Position numbers and translations under genes: made by a program. This document shows positions 9,676-16,704 of a stretch of DNA of 20,837 nt, one piece after another. Each line of letters opens with the position of its first letter. Position 1 is the stretch's first letter. The notes beneath the pieces are model-generated. The model searched no databases. It saw nothing but the letters and a program-made list of their open reading frames with translations, and was not told where the DNA came from. The DNA is from Dehalococcoidales bacterium (GTDB taxonomy: Bacteria; Chloroflexota; Dehalococcoidia; Dehalococcoidales; UBA2162): the NCBI GenBank assembly GCA_016844285.1, contig JAENIS010000016.1, positions 1-20,837 of the forward strand, given 5' to 3'.

Positions 9676-10628
9676 TCAGACGGCAAGGGTGGAGAGATGC
9701 TTTATTCTCTTGAGCATGTTCGGGTGAGTCGTGAAAAGCTCCATCATTTTATCGCCCACGCCCAGCCGAACGCTCTTCTGGCGAAGCTCGGCGAGTTCGT
9801 CATAGCTGATAGTGCCACTCATGTTCCGGTCAATCTGGGAGAGTTCCTTAATCTCGTACCAGGCCCGTGATGGGTCATTGACGAAGAAAGCCTTGACTCC
9901 TTGAACCTGCTTCAACTCCTCTTTGCCCTTGAAGCGGGCGTTGCCATAGGCCAGTTTGTAGAGAGCCGTCGCCAGGTGATGAGGCATATTGCCCAACTGC
10001 ACACTGCCCAGGTCAGCATAGTACTCACGTATCCTGGAACCATAAAGGACGAGGAGGTTGGTGATGAAGTAAAGGAGAAAAGCGCCAATACCGATGAGTA
10101 CGGACCCTCCCTGCCGCCGGCCGCCTCCTCCCCACATCATACTCCAAGCAATCCAGTACAGTATCATCGGTATCGCCGAAAGTAGGGTGATGATGGCCAT
10201 ATCCCGGTGCTTGATGTGAGACATCTCATGGCCGAGGACAGCCTTAAGCTCATCCTGGCTCAACAGATTCAGTATGCCCCGGGTCACACAAATCCGCCCG
10301 TCCTTTTGTGTCCGACCGAAAGCAAAGGCGTTAGGTATGGTTAGCCCCGAAATGCCGACACGCGGCTTGGGCAGGTTGGCCCTTTGGGCAAGCTCAGCGA
10401 CCATACGGTGTAGCTCCGGTGCCTCTTTTTCCGAGACCCACTTTACCCTCATCGTCAAGCTCACCAGCCACGGGCCGATGAGATACTGGATGCCGAGGAA
10501 GATAAAAGCCAGCACCAGGTAAGATATAGCATTGCCGGCCCCCATCGACGTACCAATAGCAACGATGACGCCATAAAGAATGGCGAAGAGAAGACCAACT
10601 AATAGTAACATTCTAGTCTGAAGCCACA
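9676..10628 (-). CDS. htpX: HtpX-type zinc metalloprotease (M48) with EF-hand-like loop
   Basis: A membrane-embedded M48B endopeptidase that degrades misfolded membrane proteins. Two N-terminal membrane segments (about residues 6-26 and 36-57) are followed by the zinc motif HEMSH (134-138), with the third ligand in REYYAD (Glu202), and two further hydrophobic segments between these sites (about 146-165 and 176-197). NAFAFGRTQKDGRICVTRGIL, typical of HtpX, precedes the metal site. Near the C terminus residues 267-278 read DRNMSGTISYDE, which fits a canonical 12-residue EF-hand calcium loop. I start at ATG 10628 because AAGGA lies 10 nt upstream; a TTG at 10638 would add three residues but leaves no room for a ribosome site. 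The gene ends 18 bp before gyrB on the same strand. Confidence 0.92.
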
Positions 10629-10738
10629 TAACACCCAATCCTTAGCTGCCGTGCTGGCATATTTACTAGTCTCTAATTATACCAGAAGGCGCTAAGCTAA
10701 ACAAGCGAGGGATGGTTCGGGTTCTGCTCAATCATGGT

Positions 10739-10823
10739 TGTCATTGCGAGGGGTCGTTAGACCCCGTGGCAATCTCATGCCCCACCCGTCCGAGATTGCT
10801 TCGTCGCTGCGCTCGCAATGACA
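10739..10823. repeat. 85-bp imperfect palindromic repeat
   Basis: Perfect 12-bp ends TGTCATTGCGAG (10739-10750) and CTCGCAATGACA (10812-10823) enclose a second inverted pair, GCAATCTC (10769-10776) and GAGATTGC (10792-10799). No ORF or U-tract. Elements with CATTGCGAG ends and an internal GAGATTGC motif are widespread short interspersed palindromes in bacterial genomes (from memory). It occupies the 230-bp gap between the radical SAM gene and htpX; nothing else is recognisable there. Confidence 0.7.
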
Positions 10824-10858
10824 GACAGAAGACTCTCTTTAATTCACCTGGTCACCAG

Positions 10859-12022
10859 CTAAAGATTAGTCTGGCTCACCATATCCCTGGCATGAACGAA
10901 GCCTTTTTCGTCCAGCTTCAAGCCCTGCTCAATAAGCTCAAGCACGACCCCTTTCTCCTCGGGGAACTTGTAGCCATCGTAATCTTGCTTGAGCAGAGGA
11001 ATCAGCCGGTTCCCTGACCGGTAGGACGGATTGAGGTTATGGTCGAAACAGACTCGCGAAGTAACCTGTAAATTATCAATCATGAGTTTGATTTCCGCCA
11101 GGCGCTCATGGGGCGAGGTTAACTCAAACTCGCCCTTCTGGTATGCCTCAAAGATGGGCGTATTGGGTCTGGGGACGAAGGGCCTCATGCGGATAAAATT
11201 GGGATTTATCTCGTTCAGGACGCGGGCAGTATTCCGGGCATGCTGAACCCACCATCTTTTCCCGCCCAACCCGGGCATGACATACACTGAAAGCTCGAAC
11301 CCGGCCTCAAGAGCCTTCCTTCCTGCCAGGATATGCTCTTCGGCAGTTACTCCCTTGCTGACGTAGCTGAGCAGCTCATCATCGCCGGTTTCCAGACCGA
11401 TATGGAGACGGGAAAGTCCGGCCTCATGTAACCGGCGCAGTTCCTCTGGCGTTTTCTTGACAATGGTCTTCGACCGGGCATAGGAGGTAACTCTTTCCAG
11501 GCTGGGGAAGGTCTCCTTGAGATAGTTAATAACTGAAACCAGCTGGTCAGTATGCATGACGGGGGTATCCGCATCCTGGAGGAAGGCAGTCTTGCCCCCG
11601 GCACAAAGCCAGTTGAACACGTTGACGATACTGTGAAGATTCTTTAGCTCATCCTCAGTTAATTCTCTCGTATACTGACTGTGGAGGAGGTTACTCTGGA
11701 TTAAGGTAGCCAGTGGCTCTATCCGGCCGCCGTAGCCGAGCTTCGTGGAGAGTCTGCTTAGCTCGTTGCTGAGGGCTTTGGCTGAATCAATATCTGCTTT
11801 TACCTCTTCGACCGGCCTTAGCTCAAACCGTTCGTGGTGATAGGGGTTGCCGTAGCAGAAGGTGCACCTGTTCCACGGGCAGTTCCGGGTGACTCTCAGC
11901 AGTAAAGAAAAGCTCCCCCCCTCGCTGGGTGGCCGTATTGCCCCCATTTCAAAGGAATAGTTCTTTAACCTGGCGATGTCGCCAGTAACGCTGGTGTCGT
12001 CGCTACCGGGGATTTCTGTCAT
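10859..12022 (-). CDS. Radical SAM protein, unknown substrate
   Basis: A 387-residue radical SAM enzyme of the Elp3/MiaB/NifB-like superfamily. The [4Fe-4S]-SAM motif is CPWNRCTFC at Cys48, Cys53 and Cys56, which is CX4CX2C and so one residue longer than the classic CX3CX2C; CPWNxCxFC motifs recur in a subset of uncharacterised radical SAM proteins. Later landmarks fit the TIM barrel: a FPSLERVTSYARSKTI strand-helix, GLSRLHIGLETGDDELL (residues about 200-218, SAM ribose/GLE region), AGFELSVYVMPGLGG and IRMRPFVPRPNTPIF. There is no B12-binding, TRAM or methyltransferase domain. The start ATG 12022 has AGGAGA upstream and a good promoter at 12043-12071. The gene stands alone, separated from htpX by a palindromic repeat. 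Substrate cannot be inferred. Confidence 0.88.
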   Translation of the reverse strand: MTEIPGSDDTSVTGDIARLKNYSFEMGAIRPPSEGGSFSLLLRVTRNCPWNRCTFCYGNPYHHERFELRPVEEVKADIDSAKALSNELSRLSTKLGYGGRIEPLATLIQSNLLHSQYTRELTEDELKNLHSIVNVFNWLCAGGKTAFLQDADTPVMHTDQLVSVINYLKETFPSLERVTSYARSKTIVKKTPEELRRLHEAGLSRLHIGLETGDDELLSYVSKGVTAEEHILAGRKALEAGFELSVYVMPGLGGKRWWVQHARNTARVLNEINPNFIRMRPFVPRPNTPIFEAYQKGEFELTSPHERLAEIKLMIDNLQVTSRVCFDHNLNPSYRSGNRLIPLLKQDYDGYKFPEEKGVVLELIEQGLKLDEKGFVHARDMVSQTNL

Positions 12023-12042
12023 GACAATAGTCTCCTGACTTT

Positions 12043-12071
12043 ATTATAGTACACGGGAGAACAGCCGGCAA
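12043..12071 (-). promoter_or_regulatory. Sigma70-like promoter for the radical SAM gene
   Basis: On the minus strand, -35 TTGCCG at 12066-12071 and a perfect -10 TATAAT at 12043-12048 are 17 bp apart, about 20 bp before ATG 12022. It is one half of a divergent promoter region with the plus-strand promoter at 12164-12193. Confidence 0.6.
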
Positions 12072-12163
12072 ATGCGCAACTTGCTTTGCCCCGCTGAAAT
12101 TGGGGCTCGCCAAGGCAGCCCCATCCAAAACCGAATCGTCCCAGCCAGCTTACCTACAGGAAA

Positions 12164-12193
12164 TTGACAACCTGGTCGCGGTATTGTCATAAT
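12164..12193 (+). promoter_or_regulatory. Sigma70-like promoter for the BCR/HAD-type cluster
   Basis: -35 TTGACA at 12164-12169 (perfect) and -10 CATAAT at 12188-12193 (5 of 6), 18 bp apart, about 50 bp before ATG 12243. No obvious operator palindrome overlaps it. Confidence 0.65.
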
Positions 12194-12242
12194 AGAATAA
12201 GCTGTATACTAGGCAGAAGTTTCAGTTGGAGAGGTGAAAGAT

Positions 12243-13388
12243 ATGGAAAACGAGGACCGTCTTGGGCAACTTCTAGCGAGGTCAGATGCCAGAAATTGGC
12301 TGGCAACCGCGTCCGAGTGGAAGAAGCAGGGAGGCAAGGTTGTGGGACTGCTCTGCTCCAACGTACCGGAGGAGGTTCTTACTGCCGCCGGCATTTTCCC
12401 GGTGCGCCTGATGAAGCTGGCCCACCCGAACACCCCGCTCTCCGATGCTTACCGCCCGGTACATACCGATGTCTATTACAACAATGTCCTGGAGAGTGTT
12501 TTGAGGGGTGAGTTGGGTGTGCTGGATGGGATAGTGACGACCAATCGTGATGACGACATGCGTCGCCTTATCGATGCGATTGAATCGGTGCATAAATTTC
12601 CCCTGGTATACATCATGCACTGTCCTCATATCACCAGCGAGACAGGGGTCAAACGTTTTACTCAAGAGATTGGGCACCTGCTCGAGCGTTTGGAGGCATT
12701 GTGGGGGGTAAAGGTCTCCACGGAGGCACTCCGCAATGCGGTAAAGGAGCAGAATCAGACCAGGCGTCTCGTTCAATCCATGTATCTGCTGAAGAAAGGG
12801 AAGGAGCTTCCGCTGACTGGTGCCGAGTGTTTAAAGCTGTGCCTGGCAGCAATGGCGATGCCTAAGGCTTCGTTCAACGAAGAGGCTGAGGCACTTCTCC
12901 CACATATTAAGCAACGAAAGCCCCGGTATACGAGGACGACACCACGGCTAATGGTCACCGGTGATGTCCTCGATGAGCCGGCCTTTGTTGCCCTGGTTGA
13001 AGATGCCGCTGGCCCGGTGGTTATTGATGACCTCGACCTGGGTTACCGGTACTTCTGGGGACAGGTAGATACCGCTGATAAAGATATTATTGCCTCCGTC
13101 GCCCGCTACTATCTTACCCGGCCTGGTGCGCCCAGGTTTCCGGCCTGGGAAGAGCAGGTAAAACACATGATTTCCCTGGCAAGAGAGTACAAAGCGGAAG
13201 GGGTGGTGGAGTTGGGTTTGCGCAACTCGCTACCGACAGAGTATCGTTCTCCGTCAGCGGCAAGGGACCTTCGTGAGGCGGGAATCCCGTTCCTTAGCCT
13301 CAGGGTTGAATATGCTCCTACCAGTATCGAGCAAATGCGCACCAGGGTAGAGGCGTTTGGAGAGTCTCTGCGCGGCAGGGCGGGATAA
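12243..13388 (+). CDS. BCR/HAD family subunit, BcrC/HgdB-like (small subunit), cysteine-poor
   Basis: A 381-residue protein of the 2-hydroxyglutaryl-CoA dehydratase D-component / benzoyl-CoA reductase family, which uses [4Fe-4S] clusters for one-electron reduction of acyl-CoA thioesters. The family fold shows in GLLCSNVPEEVLTAAGIFPVRL (35-56), DGIVTTNRDDDMRRL (95-109), the LERLEALWG helix and the C-terminal GIPFLSLRVEY. Size and position match BcrC (about 385 residues). Cys38 is present, but the middle family cysteine (S-C-D before MRRL) aligns with Arg102, and the C-terminal one (FCD) aligns with about Ser329, so two of the usual cluster ligands are missing; Cys127 could be a substitute. I start at ATG 12243 because GAGGT at 12231-12235 is well spaced for it; GTG 12234 overlaps that site. 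It is the first gene after the promoter. The substrate is unknown. Confidence 0.85.
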   Translation: MENEDRLGQLLARSDARNWLATASEWKKQGGKVVGLLCSNVPEEVLTAAGIFPVRLMKLAHPNTPLSDAYRPVHTDVYYNNVLESVLRGELGVLDGIVTTNRDDDMRRLIDAIESVHKFPLVYIMHCPHITSETGVKRFTQEIGHLLERLEALWGVKVSTEALRNAVKEQNQTRRLVQSMYLLKKGKELPLTGAECLKLCLAAMAMPKASFNEEAEALLPHIKQRKPRYTRTTPRLMVTGDVLDEPAFVALVEDAAGPVVIDDLDLGYRYFWGQVDTADKDIIASVARYYLTRPGAPRFPAWEEQVKHMISLAREYKAEGVVELGLRNSLPTEYRSPSAARDLREAGIPFLSLRVEYAPTSIEQMRTRVEAFGESLRGRAG

Positions 13389-13407
13389 GGGTGGCTCTGA
13401 GTCACCC
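13389..13407. other. Intercistronic hairpin inside the BCR/HAD cluster
   Basis: GGGTGGCTCTGAGTCACCC forms an 8-bp stem, with one G-T wobble, around a CTG loop, directly after the TAA of the first gene. There is no U-tract, so it more likely affects mRNA processing or relative expression than termination. Confidence 0.4.
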
Positions 13408-13447
13408 ATGAGAATAAAGGGGTCACAAAAGATTAGGGAGGAGCGAA

Positions 13448-14761
13448 ATGACTAGTAAGGAGAGTTTTACCAAGCACCTGGAAGACGAGATTGTCAAGTA
13501 TGAGAGTCGTATCAAGAGGATAAAGGAAAATTCGGACCCATATCGGATGCGCTCGAACCTGACGCTCTACGAGATAGAGCGTGACCAGCGGATATACCAG
13601 CTGGAATCGGCGCGATCGGGGCGGCCTGTCGCCAGTGGCGGTGGGGCGATACTTCGTTGCATGGGTTTTGCCCCTTACAGCGGCGGAGCTGCTGCGGCCG
13701 ACCGGTTAGCCACAGGTAACTGGCGGAAGTACTGGGACATGGCCGTGGCCGAAGGTTTTCCGGAGCTGGGGTGTGACCGCACTATCCTCGGCATCACGCT
13801 TTTGAGCAGCGGGGACATTCCCCCCGTAGACTTCGTCGTCGTCTTTAACGGTGCCTGCCAGCCCGGCATGCACAGCGAGATGGCCACGGCACGACACTTC
13901 AAGGTACCCATGTTCGTCATTGACCGGGGGTTCGACCTGGATGAAGAGAACCTGCACTTTGTCGCTCAGCAGTTTGAAGAGATGGTCGAGTTCGCCGAGA
14001 GCAAGTTTCCTGGGATGAAGCTGGATATGGACAAGCTGGTAGAGTCCCTATCATATGCTCGTGAAGCCGAGAAAGTCTATCACGATATCTACGAGCTAAG
14101 AAAGCGCAAGCCCTGTCCAATCAACCCTCGAGATGCCCAGTACGAGAGAGGGCCCATCTGGGGCTCGACGTTTCCGGGCCGGATGCTGAAGTACTTGCAG
14201 GAGTATCGGGATGAGCTTTATGAGCGTGCGGAGAAGGGTATCGGCAGGATGCGAGAGGAGCGAGTTCGCGTCCTCTGGACATGCGTTGGCTTGAACTACG
14301 ACGTGGAAATCTACAAGTGGATGAGCGACCAGGGTGTCTCCATGCCTTTCTATCAGTACGGCATCGCTGCCAGGACGTTCACGGTAGCGCCCTGGCTTAA
14401 AGGGTATGGAGACGAAACGGAGTTCGGGCGTAAGCTCTCACCCTTTGAAGAGGAAGCCAAGTTCTGGCTCCAGAACTCGTGGAACGGGCGGGGAGACCGG
14501 TGGATTAAGGATGTGCTCTGGGTGGCCAAAGACCTGGAATGTGACGGTATTGTCCATATGTTACAGACGGGGTGCCGGCAGGTCATCGGGTTAAGCAAGC
14601 TGCTGGCCGATGCCTCGGAAAAAGAGCTAGGAGTTCCGGTGCTCAATGTGGAGTGCCGTGGGATTATTCCTGAGGGGTACAGCACCGACGAGTGGCGCCA
14701 GAAGCTGAGTGGTTTCTTTGACCTTTGCGAAATGCGCAAGCCAATGCGAAAGGTGTCCTAG
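13448..14761 (+). CDS. BCR/HAD family subunit, BcrB-like (large subunit)
   Basis: A 437-residue partner of the preceding gene, the same length class as BcrB/BzdO (about 435-450). Candidate cluster ligands are all present: Cys137 in FNGACQPGMHSE, Cys376 in LQTGCRQVIG, and Cys71 in RCMGFAPYSGG. Other family features are the RKRKPCPINPRD segment near 218-229, the GPIWGSTFPGRMLKYLQEYRDEL helix that matches the BcrB mid-region, and GVPVLNVECRGIIPEGYS near 395-412 before the terminal helix. The start ATG 13448 has GGGAGGAG at 13436-13443. It would form the heterodimeric catalytic core with the 12243-13388 product in the cytosol. It is followed by 231 bp containing two hairpin repeats before the first ATPase gene. 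A role as an atypical 2-hydroxyacyl-CoA dehydratase subunit is the main alternative. Confidence 0.87.
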   Translation: MTSKESFTKHLEDEIVKYESRIKRIKENSDPYRMRSNLTLYEIERDQRIYQLESARSGRPVASGGGAILRCMGFAPYSGGAAAADRLATGNWRKYWDMAVAEGFPELGCDRTILGITLLSSGDIPPVDFVVVFNGACQPGMHSEMATARHFKVPMFVIDRGFDLDEENLHFVAQQFEEMVEFAESKFPGMKLDMDKLVESLSYAREAEKVYHDIYELRKRKPCPINPRDAQYERGPIWGSTFPGRMLKYLQEYRDELYERAEKGIGRMREERVRVLWTCVGLNYDVEIYKWMSDQGVSMPFYQYGIAARTFTVAPWLKGYGDETEFGRKLSPFEEEAKFWLQNSWNGRGDRWIKDVLWVAKDLECDGIVHMLQTGCRQVIGLSKLLADASEKELGVPVLNVECRGIIPEGYSTDEWRQKLSGFFDLCEMRKPMRKVS

Positions 14762-14816
14762 GTAACCTGGCGAGTGTCGGCAAGCAAGAGGTCGTTTAAT
14801 AACCTATCCCCTATGA

Positions 14817-14843
14817 CCCCCTTCCCTTATTAAGGGAAGGGGG
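14817..14843. repeat. Hairpin repeat A within the BCR/HAD cluster
   Basis: CCCCCTTCCCTT at 14817-14828 and AAGGGAAGGGGG at 14832-14843 form a perfect 12-bp stem with loop ATT. Member of the CT/GA-rich hairpin family seen elsewhere in the window; it could weaken read-through from the dehydratase-like subunits to the ATPase genes. Confidence 0.65.
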
Positions 14844-14887
14844 GTATTAAGTAAGAGAGGGGCGAAACCTCTCTCCAAAACTCCCTT

Positions 14888-14914
14888 CCCCCTCTCCTTC
14901 TCAAGGAGAGGGGG
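14888..14914. repeat. Hairpin repeat B within the BCR/HAD cluster
   Basis: CCCCCTCTCCTT at 14888-14899 and AAGGAGAGGGGG at 14903-14914, loop CTC: a perfect 12-bp stem. It is followed by GATAAAGGGGGTGAGGTTG, the same flank as at 7711-7730 and, in reverse, at 1543-1557. Confidence 0.7.
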
Positions 14915-14992
14915 ATAAAGGGGGTGAGGTTGCTAGACAATCTTGGCAAGTAAGAGCCTTAGCGCGAGCCGGCGGGATGAAGGAGCTTCGTC

Positions 14993-15763
14993 TTGGTAGG
15001 GATTGGTATCGATGCGGGGGTGCAGAGCATTAAGGTTGTTGCCGTTGATGGGGAGACGATACTTGCCTCGGCCGTAGTTCCATATGAGGATGAGCCGGTG
15101 AGCCAGTCTGCCCGGCGGGCGCTGGAGGAGGTTAGCCGGGCTGGTGGTCTGAACGGACCTATTGAGCGTGTGGCGCTTACCGGCAAGTACCGTGCTGAGG
15201 TTGGTATCCGGGGGCGGGAGGTAGCTCCGGCTGTTTGCCTGGCGGTGGGAATAGGGTTAGTGGAGCCAACGGTACACTCCGTCCTGGATGTGGGCGTCGA
15301 GACGGCCATGGCGGTCAGGTGCAGAGCGGGCATTCCCATGGAGATGGCGGTCAACGACCGGTGTGCGGCCGGGACAGGCTCCTATATGGAGGTATTGAGC
15401 GACATTTTTGAGACGCCGGTTGCGGCACTGGCGGACCTTGCTCTCCGTGCCAACCCGTCAGTGAAGGTGGAGATGGTGAACACGTGTGCGGTGTTCTCCG
15501 AATCTGAGATTATATCTCTTCGGGTCCACGGGTATAAGCCGGAGGACCTTTTGCTTGCCAGCTTGAAGGCCCTAGCCCAGCGACTGCAAGTTCTTCTGAT
15601 GCGTATTACCTGTGAGCCTGATGTAGCTATGGTGGGTGGTCTGGCCAGGAATAGGGTAATTGTTCAGATGCTTGGGGAAAGTCTGGGTATCTCCATTATT
15701 GTGCCAAAGACACCGCAGTCGATTATGGCGATGGGAGCGGCGATAGTCGCCGGGCGAAGCTGA
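14993..15763 (+). CDS. BadF/BadG/BcrA/BcrD-type ATPase, degenerate phosphate motifs
   Basis: A 256-residue ASKHA-fold protein related to HgdC, the activator that drives an electron onto the dehydratase/reductase core with ATP. The cluster-binding cysteines are in place: Cys124 in NDRCAAGTG and Cys165 in NTCAVFSESEI, which in HgdC bridge one [4Fe-4S] between two subunits. MVGGLARN (213-220) is the adenosine motif. The two phosphate motifs are degraded: DAGVQSIK (7-14) instead of DxGSxxxK, and DVGVETA (99-105) instead of DxGGQDxK. The TGKYR stretch replaces TGYGR. It may therefore bind nucleotide poorly and act as a structural half of a heterodimer. The start is TTG 14993 with AAGGAG at 14980-14985, 7 nt upstream. 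The stop overlaps the next start (TGATG), implying translational coupling. Confidence 0.87.
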   Translation: MVGIGIDAGVQSIKVVAVDGETILASAVVPYEDEPVSQSARRALEEVSRAGGLNGPIERVALTGKYRAEVGIRGREVAPAVCLAVGIGLVEPTVHSVLDVGVETAMAVRCRAGIPMEMAVNDRCAAGTGSYMEVLSDIFETPVAALADLALRANPSVKVEMVNTCAVFSESEIISLRVHGYKPEDLLLASLKALAQRLQVLLMRITCEPDVAMVGGLARNRVIVQMLGESLGISIIVPKTPQSIMAMGAAIVAGRS

Positions 15764-16569
15764 TGAGGAAAGACCTGATGTTTGCTGGCATTGACATTGG
15801 CTCACGGACGGCAAAGGCGGTATTGCTGACTGACTCGACTTACCGATGGGTGCAAAGCCTCACCGAAGCTGATATTGACGCTACCGTTCGCAAAATTCAG
15901 CAATTGGCGATTGAAGCAATTGGTGATGGGAAGTGGGCGCCTTCATATACTGTAGCCACGGGGTACGGACGGGTCGTCGTCCCTTATGCCAATGAGACGG
16001 TAACGGAAATAAGCTGCGCGGCGCGGGCGGCTGTCTGGCTGGAGCCGGAAGTACGTCTGCTCCTGGATATGGGGGGGCAGGACTGTAAAGCTATCCGTTG
16101 CGACGAAAACGGTCTGCCCATAAACTTCATTCTCAATGAGAAATGTGCTGCGGGCACAGGAAGATACCTGGAGCGGGTCGCCAAGGCACTGCATTTGCCT
16201 CTTGATGAAATGGGCCCTCGTTCCCTGCAAATCGTCGATAAGCCAGCCAGCGTCAGCAGTTTCTGTGCCGTCTTAGCACAGAATGACGTATTGCACCTGA
16301 TACGCCAGGGAGTGCACCCTAATGACATACTGGCGGGGGCATGTGACTCTGTCGTACGGCGAGTTGTGACGATGCTACAGCGGGTTGGGTTAGAGGGGGG
16401 GAAGGTCATGTTCTGTGGTGGGGTCGCCCGGAACATCGGGGTGGTAAAGAGGCTGGAGCAACAGATAGGGCGGGAGGTGGTGATACCTGCTGACCCTGAT
16501 GCGGTCGTGGCTCTGGGTGCCGCCCTGATTGCCCGGAGCCGGGCAGCACGCCTGACCACGGTCGTCTAA
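15763..16569 (+). CDS. BadF/BadG/BcrA/BcrD-type activator ATPase, intact motifs
   Basis: A 268-residue activator ATPase whose motifs are all present: phosphate-1 DIGSRTAK (11-18), TGYGR (66-70), phosphate-2 DMGGQDCK (102-109), NEKCAAGTG with cluster Cys128, SFCAVLAQNDV with cluster Cys168, and the adenosine motif CGGVARN. It should hydrolyse ATP and deliver low-potential electrons to the two reductase-like subunits encoded upstream. It shares one base with the preceding ATPase gene, so the two are probably made together as a heterodimer, as in BcrA/BcrD or BzdP/BzdQ. The small size of both ATPases (256 and 268 residues) is nearer the Bzd type than BcrA (about 436). Starts at residue 1 or Met6 are both possible. 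The gene ends just before a bidirectional terminator. Confidence 0.9.
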   Translation: MRKDLMFAGIDIGSRTAKAVLLTDSTYRWVQSLTEADIDATVRKIQQLAIEAIGDGKWAPSYTVATGYGRVVVPYANETVTEISCAARAAVWLEPEVRLLLDMGGQDCKAIRCDENGLPINFILNEKCAAGTGRYLERVAKALHLPLDEMGPRSLQIVDKPASVSSFCAVLAQNDVLHLIRQGVHPNDILAGACDSVVRRVVTMLQRVGLEGGKVMFCGGVARNIGVVKRLEQQIGREVVIPADPDAVVALGAALIARSRAARLTTVV

Positions 16570-16606
16570 GGCTCTTCCTGTTACAGTGTTTCCTATCGTC
16601 TGGTAT

Positions 16607-16647
16607 AAAAAGAGACCTGCGGTAAAATCACCGCAGGTCTCTTTTTT
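16607..16647. terminator. Bidirectional rho-independent terminator
   Basis: A perfect 13-bp stem, AGAGACCTGCGGT (16611-16623) with ACCGCAGGTCTCT (16630-16642), loop AAAATC, flanked by A4 on the left and T6 on the right. It ends the plus-strand BCR/HAD-type cluster and the convergent minus-strand binding-protein gene. Confidence 0.92.
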
Positions 16648-16704
16648 AAGTTTCCTTACCACACCGCGTTGTCGAGATTTTCCCCCTTGTTTCTGGTAAC
16701 CCGC

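Noticed and set aside
12072..12163. Riboswitch or operator in the divergent region
   Set aside because: Short GCCCC/GGGGC pairings are visible, but nothing matching a known riboswitch or a clear operator palindrome.
14817..14914. Possible CRISPR or tandem-repeat array
   Set aside because: Only two different hairpins are present, with no regular repeat-spacer structure.
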